Under the pieces are notes generated by a model. The model was not told the origin of the DNA and searched no databases. It worked only from the letters and a program-made list of their open reading frames with translations. The position numbers and the translations under genes were made by a program. A stretch of DNA of 64,000 bases from Agarophyton chilense (taxonomy: Eukaryota > Rhodophyta > Florideophyceae > Gracilariales > Gracilariaceae): assembly GCA_030374765.1 (NCBI GenBank), contig JARGXX010000027.1:434001-498000 (forward strand). The letters are read 5' to 3'. Positions 22,774 through 33,694 of this stretch are shown piece after piece. Each line of letters begins with the position of its first letter. Position 1 is the stretch's first letter.

Positions 22774-22788
22774 TAAGTCGGGAGACCA
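22774..22788 (-). promoter_or_regulatory. Candidate primer binding site of gypsy-1
   Basis: Two bases inside the 5' LTR the minus strand reads TGGTCTCCCGACTTAG, which starts with the TGG expected for a tRNA 3' CCA end. The tRNA would have GTCTCCC-type acceptor pairing. I cannot name it without the host tRNA set. Confidence 0.55.
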
Positions 22789-22790
22789 CT

Positions 22791-23713
22791 TGTGGAGCAA
22801 AACCCGGCGACGGGAAGTGCTCTCAAGGTGTTCGAAGCCTTGCTCCCTTGGGGAGCCAGACTCAGAGAGAGAGCCCTCCGTTCCACCCGTAGTGTGGGGT
22901 GTAACTCCCACGGGGGATTCCGGCAGTACCGACGGAGGTGAGGGGTAGAAACCGTTGGATCGGGAATGGGTATGGGTATCCCAAAGAATGGGGGAAAATC
23001 CGGCGAAGAGGAAAAACGGGGCGAGGGTCGGGCACTAACAGGCACCGGACCCGAGAACCAGAAAAGGGGCGAAACAACAAAAGAAACCCAATACAGGGGC
23101 GAAAACCTGTCCTCGAAAGGAAACACAGAAAGCACGCAACAAGAAAGCAGAACCCCCACGGGGTATCGTGCACGCAGGTCGTCTGAGCGGTCCCAAGGGG
23201 GTGGTTGCACGGAACCCAAACGTGGGCACTCTCCAAGTGGAGTCGTGTCCCTACGCAGGCGTTGCTAACTAGAGCCCGTTCCGGGTTGTAAGGCCGAAAC
23301 GATAGCGACGAAGAACCTCTAAAGGTATGGAAGACCAACCTTGGTTCCCATTTACTCTGAGCTTCGGACTGTGGGATCTCGTCTCCCTAAGTAGGGCCCG
23401 CTAACTAAACTCTACTAATTACAGCAGTGCACACCTGCTCAGGGCCATACACGTGGAGATCCCACTGTCAGGGCCCAAAAGTCCAACGTTCTAATAAATA
23501 TCCGAAAATCGGTGCCGAAATTAAGCCACGTGTACCACGCGGCCAATCCAACCATGGGCCATCCGAATCCTTTCTTCATAGGCGATCTCTAACCAGAAAA
23601 CTGGGCCACCCCAGCACACCTTAGAGGCGATCATAGTCATAACCCTCGGAGGGTTCAACCCTCATTCTATGAGTTGCATCTTCAAGTATCCCCTAACTGG
23701 GCGTTGCTCTACA
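22791..23713 (-). repeat. gypsy-1 5' LTR (right), 923 bp
   Basis: Starts TGTGGAGC and ends CTCTACA on the plus strand, followed by the target duplicate GCTTA. It differs from the left LTR at about twelve positions. Being upstream of gag on the minus strand, it is the promoter LTR. Confidence 0.95.
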
Positions 23714-23718
23714 GCTTA

Positions 23719-24270
23719 AACCTCAGTTCCCTCCTAGGTCCCTGCGCGCGCCGTCTTGCCTGGTCGTTCCAACGGCTCGACAACCCTTCAGGTATTGCTG
23801 CCGTTAATTGGCGTCGTCGCGACCGTAACCGTGCTGTCCGGCTTTCCCTGAAGGTTTTCTGGCTTCTCGACCTTTCAGGTTTCGTCTACCTTGTAAGGTT
23901 TGACTCATGGCGCCGGTGGGGCCTGAGCTTTCGTTGATTCAACCATTGAGGTGTTGGCCTGGGTCCGTGGTGGGAGCTTCCGGTTGGGAGACCTTATTGG
24001 TGTTGAGCGGCCCCGTCGGTAATTACGCGACCTTTTTCCGGTTTTACATTCCGGTTTACCCTCAACGCGATGACAGGATCGCGCCGCCTCCATACACGCG
24101 TTCGAACCCATTCGGTACCACGTCGGTGCACCTCGCGCCGCCTCCAGACACGCGTTCGAACCCATTCGGTACCACGTCGGGGCACCTCGCGCCGCATCGT
24201 GGATTCGTCACCGATACCTCGAAGGGGTGGATCGTCCCCATAAGCAGCACCAGCGCTCGAGATACGTGAG
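23719..24270 (-). repeat. Continuation of gypsy-2 3' LTR and non-coding lead to its antisense ORF
   Basis: This is the sequence that was contiguous with 10,765 before gypsy-1 inserted. It contains repeated CCTTCAGG/CTTTCAGG-like words and the 54-bp tandem repeat. The LTR may end at the ACA of 24,046-24,048, but no second LTR copy is in the window to confirm this. Confidence 0.45.
24080..24187. repeat. 54-bp tandem repeat, two copies plus a short third start
   Basis: Units at 24,080-24,133 and 24,134-24,187 differ by only two or three bases; a third copy begins at 24,188 and stops after about nine bases. Each unit contains GTTCGAACCC, a 10-bp near-palindrome around TTCGAA. Confidence 0.85.
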
Positions 24271-26589
24271 ATGCCGGTTAGCATTGAGGTTGAAGAAGTC
24301 GGAGATTCCGAGGGTAATGACACCCCTGCAGTTATGCCTTTAAGGTCGGATCGGTCCCGTTCCACGATACGTCAAACGTCTGGACGCGCTCGCGACCGCA
24401 CGCCGGCCACTGTTGTACCCGAAAGGTCGATGTCGGTACTACCGGAAAGGTTGGATCCGTTGGCTGTCTCCTCAGAACGGACCGAGGAGGCTCTACTTCA
24501 AAAGGATGAATACGCGCTGGTGTTCACCGCGGCGGTGGAGGTCGAGTAATCACTTCGTTTGTCGGGTCGAGCTACAACCTTCCCAAACATGTCTGGTAGA
24601 GGCCCATCTCGTGGCCGTGGACGCGGTGGTATTACCAAGAGGGTGACTCGCTCGACCTCGCGAACGCCTACCAACATTGGGTTTCGCAGCATGCCTGTCC
24701 CTGCAATTCAGTTCTCCCCTGGGACTCCAGCGGACCCGTATAAACGCAGTGGTGGACTTCTTTCGACGACCCGAACCAATTGGGCTCACAATCTCGTGTT
24801 CGGTGCGGCGAACTGGACGACAAATCAGTATGGACCTTTTGGTACTACCTTCGACCAGGTGACGAACAATGACCTGTTGAAGCACGATTGGCCTGTGGCG
24901 GTGGGGAATTCGTCACTGCCGGCAGCTCTTACCAGACCACAATTGGATACCTACTTGGGTTTGTCCCGTTGGGACTGCGAGCGCCTTCGCTCCGTTCCCT
25001 TGCTCTTGAAGAAACGGGACCAAGAGTCTGAACCTCGTCAGGGTTGACTGGAATGTTTCCAGAGTCAGCAGCGTCATACACCTTTGAGGTATTCCATCCC
25101 GCTGATATATCCGAGCGACTTGCCGTATGTGCGCATCGAACCGCAGCTGGATTATTACCGTCGATCGGTGGTGCAAGTGTGCCAGAACCCGTTTATTCCG
25201 GAGACCTACCTTCCGGTTTCACCTGACTTGGTTTCCCCGAATCGGCCTTTCACCACTATCACTTGGGCTGACCGTAGTAGGTGGGGCGAGGATGCAGCGA
25301 CGGAGAGTCGCGTTCGCACTAGCAACTCATACATTCGCGTCACGCATATGTTTCATAACGTCGAGTACTTCTCACAACCTACGAAAGATAGACGCGATTG
25401 GTACGTGCTTCGACCAGAGTGGTGGTAGTCCTATGAGGTTCCGTTATCACTGAGCGTGCCCATTCCGCCGGTCTTGGCGTACTTCGGGAGTCTGATTTCC
25501 CGGAACCTAGAGCGGTATTACCTCATTTGGTCGATTTCCCTCTCGGAGTGGACCGTATTGGTTGCCATCCTGGCTCTGGAGGCCGCCCGTTACGGTATCG
25601 ATTGGGATTGTCGCAATCCCGACTCTGACATATACCGAGATGGTGTTCAACCTGTAGGTCCCATCTTCTTCATACCTCCAAGGGTTGCCCAGGATATTTT
25701 CCGATTTGGTTACGAGAACACCGTGGAGGGGACCGAGTATGCCGTGAAGGATTTGGACTCGTATCTCGAGCAGATCAAGAATTACCATTAGGATTCCCAT
25801 CAAGGTTGGGAGGCTTTCGATCCCACAACTTGGGAGATTGTGCCTCGCCACATCCAGTATTACCCCGAAGAGCCTCCTGTTTATGGAGCTCCCGCGAGCC
25901 CCGAACCGTATCACGGTACTGTGGAGACACCAGTTGGTCGTTATGCTGGTCCCTTCCCGTCCGAGCCGTTACCGCAAGGTCGTAAGTCGCCTATCCCTAC
26001 GGGTGTGACTCCTACTCAACCGAGCTCCTCGCGGGTTGCTGGTCTGGTTCGACCTCTGTTGGCGGGTATTGCTCGTCCTCCGCCTCAACCTATGATGAAT
26101 TCTCCGGCCGTAGTCGGTTTTCTGGCTCAAATTCGACAGTCTTGCGTCACCAAGTTTCAGAGGGCTCGGCCTACCTCCGTGGTTGCTGCATTAACGCTCC
26201 TTGAATGTTTGCTGCCGCCCCATGCGCAATACCTGAAGGCGCTAAACCAACTTGGGGAGTTTCGGAATCAGTTCCAGTTGGACATGTACCAACTGGCCAC
26301 CCGTCAGGTTGCCAATCTGGCAAGCGTCTTTGCTGCTGCGCCATCTCATCCTTTGACAGATCCCCTTCTAGGTGCTACTTTAAACCCTGTGGTTTTGCAA
26401 CCTGCTCCGGCGGTTCCTTTCGTTCATCGTCTTTTGGTTTCGACTCCTTTCTCCAGTGGCGGGGCTACCGCTCCTTCGCTACCTCTTCCGTCTATTGCTC
26501 CTAGCATTTTCGCAGGTTTTCCTCGGTGGGTAGTCAATAACACGGGTCCTCCTGATTCCTTTGCTCCTAAACCGACCGGTCCTTCTTAA
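24271..26589 (+). CDS. Antisense ORF region of gypsy-2, related to that of gypsy-1 (fossil)
   Basis: Same position and opposite-strand orientation as the gypsy-1 antisense region. It starts with an acidic segment (24,271-24,549), then an Arg/Gly-rich basic segment near 24,590 (SGRGPSRGRGRGG), a nucleic-acid-binding type of sequence. A Trp/Tyr-rich middle follows, with RPEWW, YEVP and SEWTVLVAILALEAARYG, which line up in order with WWSKLEVP and AEWAARVAALLLWDAHDHF of gypsy-1. The last part is Pro/Ala-rich. Broken several times. No known family recognised. Two divergent elements keeping it argues that it was a real element gene. Confidence 0.65.
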
Positions 26590-26760
26590 AGTAAATTGTT
26601 GTCTCGTCTTGTCTTTTCTACTGTTTCGTTTGGTTGTTCTTTCGTGTCCTCCCTTGTAGGTAATCTGAAAGGCATATGCGTCCACCTTCTGCGGAAAACG
26701 ACGTCTTTTCTCCCCCTTCCTTAGGCCTGAGTACCACGAAGGTCTAATGTTAGCCGTCTG
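26590..26760. other. T/C-rich spacer of gypsy-2 between convergent coding regions
   Basis: Short spacer rich in T and C on the plus strand (for example TTGTCTTTTCTACTGTTTCG), at the position equivalent to the pyrimidine tract of gypsy-1. Confidence 0.5.
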
Positions 26761-26789
26761 CAGGCATCGGCTCCTTGCGAAGGCGCCAA

Positions 26790-26935
26790 TACCTGATACG
26801 GAAGTGTGGGGGTATTGCGGCTGGGGGTTCGAGGGTGTCCCCTTCCGGGCCCTAGCCGTACCACCTGACGGTGTACTTCAGACCATTGTAGGTTCGCGTG
26901 TGGCCCACAAGACGGTCAACGAGAAATTCCTCTGA
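26790..26935 (-). other. Chromodomain remnant of gypsy-2
   Basis: Minus-strand translation shows EEFLVDRLVGH, a loop, LKYTVRWYG, then GDTLEP, matching the gypsy-1 chromodomain position by position (FVIDRIVRH, YQVRWYG, EEDTVEP). Decayed. Confidence 0.7.
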
Positions 26936-27073
26936 GGCTTAGTCCTGATATTTCGGGGGAACGCCACCTCGAGGGTTCATATGTTCCGAGTTGGGAGCTT
27001 CGTTTGTGGGCGCCGGGTCAGGAGCTCCCGCTGTTACCGTTTGAGGTTCCATTTCCGTCCCTGTTATAGGGTT

Positions 27074-30000
27074 CTAATCCGGATCATCCCGTTGTAGTTC
27101 ATCATTCACCTCAATTTGGGTGGGGTCCTTCGAGGGTCGAGTGTGCAGAGCTACCGCTCTGGGCTCTCGGGCTGAGGTGCCTGCCTCCATGCGATGTTGA
27201 ACCGTTTCAGGTGCTACCGTAATACGGTCAATTGATATCGTATTCGGTATACCATCTTGGTCAACCGTAACGGTGTGGTCTAATGCGTTCAATACCTTAT
27301 AAGGTCCCACTGATTTGGCTAGAAGCTTCGAATTGATATCTCTGTCAATAGCTTCATCGTCTGCTTCATCACCCGGTCGTGGTCTTTTACCTGAAGGCGG
27401 GTTGTCTTTGTAGACATATTGTCCCAAAGATATAGAGACCACTTTGGCTACCCTATGGTCGTAGTCAGCCTTGCACTGCTTCTAGGCTGCAGTCAGGCGG
27501 CTCTCTTCATGTTTGAGAGCCCTCCTCAACATCACAAAGGTATTCCGCTTGATCTGGGCCGGGGTCAGTGCGCCAGCTGCAGTGCTGGAGGTATAATCTC
27601 CCTGCACTACAATACCTGGGGGGTGTCTCGAAAGAACCAAATGAAAGGGAGTGGTCTGCGTTGACCGGTGTACCTGAAGGTTATAGCAGTAGGTGAGCGG
27701 TTGCACCAGCTCATCCTACCCAGTTTGGTGCCCTTCCGTATAGTGTCGTAGCCTTGATACCAATGTGTGGTTAAAGCGGTCGATCTGTCCGTTCGTCTGC
27801 GGGTGGTAGGCAGTAGTGAAATAGTGCTTGATACCCCAGAGGTTACAGACTGCTTCGAAGAACTTCGATGCCAAGTTTGAACCATTATCGGTAAGTAGGT
27901 ACAGTGGTGCACCATACAGTTAGACCCCATTGTTCAGGAACGTGATCTCCGGCGTGGTTGACTTCGTCTCCTTTAAAGGTATCGCTCTCGTGAGATTCGA
28001 GAACCTGTCGGTGATCACTAGAATGTGCTGATATCCATTCTTGGTTTTGGGAAGGGGTCCTAGAAGGTCTATCGCAACAAACTCCAGTGGACTCGCTGCT
28101 GGAAACAGCTTGAGGTACTTTCGATGCTTTCGAATACCACCGCGCGTACGAACACAAAATTCGCATTGACCTACAAAGGTATAGACATCATGGGCCATAT
28201 GAGACGAATAAAACCGTTGCCTCTAGTTGTAATACATACTGGTGGCACCGGGGTGTCCCGATAGTCGCGGGTAGTCCACGAGATACAAGACTCTCGCTCG
28301 CAGTGCCTTCGTAACCACCTTTTGAAGGCTACCGTCCAAGGCTGAGCTTTTCACGATGTACCGATTGTGGTCCACATCGAATGGTGATCCTTTGAAACCA
28401 ATTTGGTCAGCCAGTGTTCTGCAGTACGCATCCTGGGCCTTTTCTCGTAGAAATTTCTCTCGGGTTACGTGTATGACGTTCGTTTCCTCTAGGGTCAATA
28501 TCTGCGTTGTCATGTCGGTATCTCGCAAGGCACCTTCTTCAGGTAAGTCCCAACATCCTTCTATGTGTTCGCCAATACCATTTTGGTTTGATGACACCAA
28601 AAAGCAAGGGATATCATCGTCCAAAGGTTCTATCTCTAACCCTGAGGTGTTTAAGCGTAACATAGCTTCAGCTATGTTGTGCTTGATACCTGGACGGTAC
28701 TGTACGTCGTATTCAAACTCCGACAGTCTCAACCTCCAACGGGCAAGTCTACCAGACGCATCTGCGAGTTCGACGGTCCACTTTAAGGCGTCGTGGTCCG
28801 GAGGCAACGTAAAGCGCTCACCATATAGGTGTGGACGGAGCATCAACATGCTCCACACTACTGCTAGACATTCCTTCTCGGTTACCGTGTAGTTCTGCTC
28901 CGCCTCATTCATAGCGCGGCTCCAGTGCCCTATAGGTAATTTGTCTTCATTGTGCTGCTCCTGCATGAGACAACAACCAATTTGGGCATGGGATGCATCT
29001 GTATCCAGCGTGTACGGCAGACCTGTTTTCTGTAACGCTAAGATTGGCGGGGACAACAGCGCTCATTTCAATTCCTCAAAGGTATCCATTTCGTCGTTCG
29101 ATAGATTCTCAAACCGTTCAGGTTCACCTTTCTGCAGCTTCTTGATGATGGGAGCCGCTATTTTCGCGAATCCCTTCACGAAGCGACGATAGACGTTACA
29201 TAAACTTATAAAGGATCGTACTTCTGTCTGAGATCGTGGCAACTTGACCTCCTGTACAGCTCTAATGTTGCTCGGCGCAACCTCTAGGGTACCAGGGCCT
29301 ATTATGTGACCCAGGTATTCAACCGTTCTGGTAAAGAAGAAGCATTCGCGTAGCTTCAGCGTCACCCCCGCCTCAGCTAGGAGGGTTAGTACGGTGCGTA
29401 CGTGAGCAAAATACTCTTCGACCGATCTGGAATAGATGATTACATCATCGATTTATACCAAGGCGGTTGTCCGTGTAACCTTCGAAAGGATGATGTCCAG
29501 CGCCTTTTGAAAGGTGGCTGGAGCATTGCGCAATCCGAATGGCATCCGCGTGAAGCGAAACAAACCTGCATGGCACGTGAAGGTCATTTTGTCTCCATCT
29601 TCCTCACCTACAGGTACCTGTCAATAACCATAATTGGCATCCAACGTGGTTAATATCTGCGCATCTCCCAAGTAGTCGATGCATTCATCCATTCTAGGTA
29701 TCCGGTACGAATACCTGATGGTCACTCTATTGAGCCTCCTACACTCCACACAGAACCTCATACGGTTATCCCCTTCCTCCTGAACCAGAACCACGGGACT
29801 AGCCCAATCTGAGTTGGCTGGTTCAATTACCCCTTCTTGGAGCATTCGCTCCACTTCTTTGAGTTCTATCTCTCTCGCCTTCGGACCTACTCGGTATGGT
29901 TGCTGGTAGTTCGGCTTCGAGTCAGGGAGGAGCTCGATGCGATGCTGTGTGGCCTTAATTTGGCCCATATGGCCTGACCACATGGTTTCGAACTCCTCCA

Positions 30001-30655
30001 GAAGGTCGATAATACGGCCCCGCAGTTGGCCGTTTTCTTCACCGATCTGGACTGTATCTTGCCATTGCCTCTCAGGGTCCGGTTTCTCTTCTTTGTCTAC
30101 CGATGTCTTATCGGTTACTTTCGCTTCCAAGTTGGTATATATCGATACCTTTGTGGTTGTGGACGCATATGCGCACCCCCCTTCCTTATCGAAGGCGACC
30201 TCGCCGAGATCAGTGTGAGCTACGGTGAAGACCCCTTGTGGTGCCGGTAATGCGATGCCACCGTTGGTATTTTTCGGCAACTTCACGTCGTGACTGCTGA
30301 AGTTGCTGAGACACATCTTAAAGGGTTGATTTGGGATGTTGTCGAAAATCCCGTTGGCCATCAATGTGATGTGTCGATGTGATAACCTCGGATGGTTTTG
30401 TAGTATGACCAGCCCGGGGGTCGCACACGACACCGGTACCAATATTTGGTGCATTGGCGGGATAACAACCTGTTTGGTAATGCGCACCTTGCTGGAGACC
30501 GTTTCGGTGGGTATCGTTTCCTTCGGTTTGACGAACCCTCCGCGTTTGGTTTCCGTACTACCTAACATGGCAATTCGTCTCCCCTGACGTAGGGCGACGG
30601 TATGAGAACTAGGAAGGATTGCTTTGACATGTCTGTCCATGACGTTCGTACCTAG
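27074..30655 (-). CDS. pol: gypsy-2 pol region: RT, RNase H, integrase, GPY-like end (heavily broken fossil)
   Basis: Minus-strand fragments line up with gypsy-1 pol. A linker and RT N-terminus lie at about 30,650-29,620 (HRIELLPDSKPNYQQPYRVG, LTTLDANYGY). RT-connection is at 29,365-29,063 (VEYLGHIIGPG), and RNase H near 29,050-28,650 (DTDASHAQIGCCL). The integrase zinc segment and core lie at about 28,200-27,500 (CEFC, FVAIDLLGPLP, then VHRSTQTTPF), and a GPY-like module (SVGPYKVLN) near 27,300. Many interruptions; clearly much older than gypsy-1. Confidence 0.85.
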
Positions 30656-31071
30656 TGTTGGCTGTTGACCCTGTGCTGTCACTGAAAACCAAAAGTGCAG
30701 GGGAACATGGGCTGTTTTGGAGGGTGCCTCTGGAAAAGCGCATATGCGTGTCAGTCGGATCTCAATGTGAACTCGGGCTGTGATTGGCTACTGCAAATGT
30801 GCACATGCAATGTTGTGTGTACAAGTGGTATGGCACTATTGGGATTTTCTGGAGTACACGTGTGTACGTGGTCTACTTGTACTATTGTGCACGCTGTTCA
30901 GGATGTCCAGCTGGTGTAGTATGTACACGTCTCACAAGGTGTAACGAATGTACTTGGAGAAGAGCGTGTCATGTGTATCACAGAAGACTTGGTGTACTGT
31001 GCTGGAAGGTGAACGTGTATGGAGGCGGATTGCAAGAAGCGTGTGCTAGCATATTGAATTTGTGCACACGT
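30656..31071 (+). repeat. A': first 416 bp of a family-A copia LTR, cut by element A1
   Basis: Starts TGTTGGCTGTTGACCC, the family-A LTR start, directly after gypsy-2 RT-linker sequence. It stops at GTGCACACGT, where the reversed LTR of A1 begins. The remaining 272 bp of this LTR should lie beyond the right end of the nest, outside the window. Its sequence is the subtype also seen at 62,443-63,130. Whether A' is solo or part of a full element cannot be seen. Confidence 0.88.
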
Positions 31072-31759
31072 TGTTGGATAGGGAAATGCTGAAGGAAAGG
31101 TTGAGGGAATGAAAAGGAAGTTCGCCAGCTCTGGCTTTGATTTACTTGGAGGCGCTCAAACTTTCACTTATATACTACTTCAAAACGTCAGCTGTCTAGA
31201 CTCCAACCCAAAGTAAACCCTAGACTACAAAGCAGGGACACTCAATACTACCAATCATATTCAAGCATGACATTAACCCTAGTCAATGTTCATTGCAGCG
31301 CACAACAAGGCAATATACAGTGCACAGCCCATAATTACACTGACGTGTGCACAAATTCAATATGCCAGCACACACTACTTGCAATCCGCCTCCATACACA
31401 TTAACGTTCTAGCACAGTACACCAAGTCTCCTGTAATACACATGTCACGTCTCTTCTCCAAGTACATTCGTTACACCTTGTGAGATGTGTTCATAGTACA
31501 CCAGCTGGACATATTGAACAGCGTGCACAGTAGTACAAGTAGACCACTTACACACGTGTCCCACAGAGAAACCCAATAGTGCCATACCACTTGTACACAC
31601 TGCATTGCATGTGCACATTTGCAGTAGCCAATCACAGCCCGAGTTCACGTTGAGATCCGACTGACACGCATATGCGCTTTTCCAGAGACACCCTCCAAAA
31701 CAGCCCATGCTCCCCTGCACTTTTGGTTTTCAGTGACAGCACAGGGTCAACAGCCAACA
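31072..31759 (-). repeat. A1 3' LTR, 688 bp
   Basis: On the plus strand runs TGTTGGATAGGG ... CAGCCAACA, so the ends are TGTTGG/CCAACA. It closely resembles the A3 LTRs and less so the A1 right LTR. The adjacent 31,760-31,774 is the reversed polypurine tract (CTCCCCCTCTGTCAC). Confidence 0.93.
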
Positions 31760-31779
31760 CTCCCCCTCTGTCACTGACT

Positions 31780-33694
31780 TCAAAGGTCTAGGTGTCGGAC
31801 GCCACTGTCTTCACGGAACCTCTCGTGCTTCACACGGCAAAGTGGTTTGTTGAGCATATCGGCAGTCATGCAATCGGTAGGGCAGTAGAACAACACAATC
31901 GACTTGTCACGTAGAGCTTCTCGAGTAAAGTGAAAACGAATGTCGATGTGCTTGGTACGCTTGTTGACAACGCCATTTCGGGCAAGGTCAATGCACCCTT
32001 GGTTGTCAACATATACAGGCGTTGGTTCAACAAGCAACTTTACCGAATCGTCCACTTCTACTCCAATGACTATGCCGATGCCATTCCACAAACGCTTAAG
32101 CCAGATGGCCTCTTTGGAACCACTGCACAGACTCACATACTCAGCTTCAGCACTAGACAGTGCAACCACTTCTTGCTGACGTGAACACCATGACACAGGA
32201 CCTCCAGCCATCATGAACAAGTATCCACTGGTAGACTTGCGGTTTGCAACATCGCCTGCCCAGTCAGAGTCCACGTAGCCGTGAAGTGCCAAATCGGTGT
32301 TCAAGCCGTAGGTGAGACCAAATGTACAAGTACCGTTGAGATAGCGAAGCACACGTTTGACTGCCTTCCAGTGAATCTCTCCAGGTTTCTCAACATACTT
32401 GGCAAGTTTGGACACCGCGTATGAGATGTCTGGACGAGTTCCTACAGACAAGTACATGAGACAGCCAATTGCCTGACGGTACGGCACCTCCCTAAGTACA
32501 TCCTGAATCGCAGACAGGTCCATGCCAACTTCCATTGGAGTGTCAACTGGTTTGGACTGGTGCATGCCAAAACGTTCCAAGACCTTTTGTGTGTACGCAG
32601 ACTGAGTCAGATACAACTCTCGCTTAACTCTGTCACGGTGGATCTCGAATCCGAGTACCATGCGAGCTTGATAGAGGTCTTTCATGTGGAACCGAGACGA
32701 CAGCTCTGCCTTTACACGATCCATTGTCTTCATGCTCGGACTTGCAATAAGCAAGTCATCAACGTATAGAGCAATTAGAACAACAAATCCCAGTATCTTT
32801 CCGCTGTACACACACTCATCTGCGTCATTTGGCGTCAACTGCATCTCCTCAACAAGGAACGAGTATATCTTTGCATGCCACTGTCTGGGTGCCTGTCGTA
32901 GCCCATAGATGGCTTTCTTCAAACGACACACCAGATCCTCGTTACCTTGCTGCACAAAAACTGTTGGCTGCTCCATGTACACTGTCTCCTCAAGGTCACC
33001 GTTCAGAAAAGCTGTTTTCACATCCATCTGGTGCAAATGAAAGTCTCGTACAGCAGTAACTGACAGAATCATCCTGATCGAGGTAAACTTATCAACAGGT
33101 GCATATGTTTCAGAAAAGTCAACACCCTCCATCTGCAGGAATCCTCTAGCAACCATACGAGCCTTGTACCTGATAGTTGGTTCACCAGATGGTGCTGCTT
33201 CATACTTCTGCACATACACCCACTTGGACGAAATCACGTTGCTGTCTGCTGGCCTTGGCACTAAGTCCCATGTGTCATGCTCAATTAGTGACTGGTACTC
33301 ACTCTTCATTGCCTTCTTCCATGCTTCGGAATCAGGACGAGACACAGCATCATCATATGACGACGGGGTGTCATCACTGGCAGTGAGTAGAGCAGTTGCA
33401 CGCCACCATGAGCTCGGCTTCCTACGTTCACGCGTGGACCTACGAACAGGTTGTGTCTCATGCACTACAGGCCCAACTGGTGTATCAGCTGCGGAATCAT
33501 CAACAGAGCTGTCAGAAGCATCATCAGAGTCAGGCAAAGGCGCAGAAGGGTCATCATCGCTGGGTCCACTAGATGTGTCAGATGTAGAGGTATCATGTGG
33601 ACTAGACATATTACTAAAGTCAATGTCTGCGTAGTCCTCTTCCTCATAGCTAAACTGGTTGTCTGAGCCCGAAAACTCATCAAACCGTACATCT
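31780..33694 (-). CDS. pol: A1 RT-RNase H part of pol (fossil)
   Basis: Ty1/copia reverse transcriptase and RNase H: IRYKARMVARGFLQ, QMDVKTAFLNGDL, YVDDLLIAS (catalytic DD), RPDISYAVSKLAKY, DSDWAGDVANRKSTSGY and the C-terminal TKHIDIRFHF. Before RT is a long acidic Ser/Asp-rich linker. The order integrase before RT, seen in intact relatives, is diagnostic of copia. It is split from the rest of A1 by the B array. Confidence 0.93.

Larger units (their letters stand above)
10771..23713 (-). mobile_element. gypsy-1: nearly complete Ty3/gypsy chromovirus with an antisense ORF
   Basis: Bounded by GCTTA on both sides (10766-10770 and 23,714-23,718), the expected 5-bp target duplication. Both LTRs are 923 bp once the insertion in the left one is removed. 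They run TGT...ACA and differ by about a dozen bases (near 98.7% identity), so the insertion is fairly young. The element is about 11.8 kb without the inserted element. In sense order on the minus strand: 5' LTR, primer site, gag, protease, RT, RNase H, integrase, chromodomain, then a plus-strand ORF region, polypurine tract and 3' LTR. The coding part is broken a handful of times. It lies inside gypsy-2. Confidence 0.93.
9825..30655 (-). mobile_element. gypsy-2: old Ty3/gypsy chromovirus, 5' part lost beyond a copia insertion
   Basis: Minus-strand fossil element. From left to right: a presumed 3' LTR (about 9825-10770, continuing after the gypsy-1 insertion at 23,719 to roughly 24,050), an antisense ORF region (24,271-26,589), a chromodomain remnant (about 26,790-26,935), and integrase, RNase H and reverse transcriptase (27,074-30,655). 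It is cut off at 30,656 by a copia LTR, so its protease, gag and 5' LTR lie outside the window. The left boundary at the TGT of 9825 is a guess from resemblance to the LTR starts of the two neighbouring elements; no matching second LTR is in view. The coding part is heavily broken, with many interruptions, so this is the oldest element here. Confidence 0.65.
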
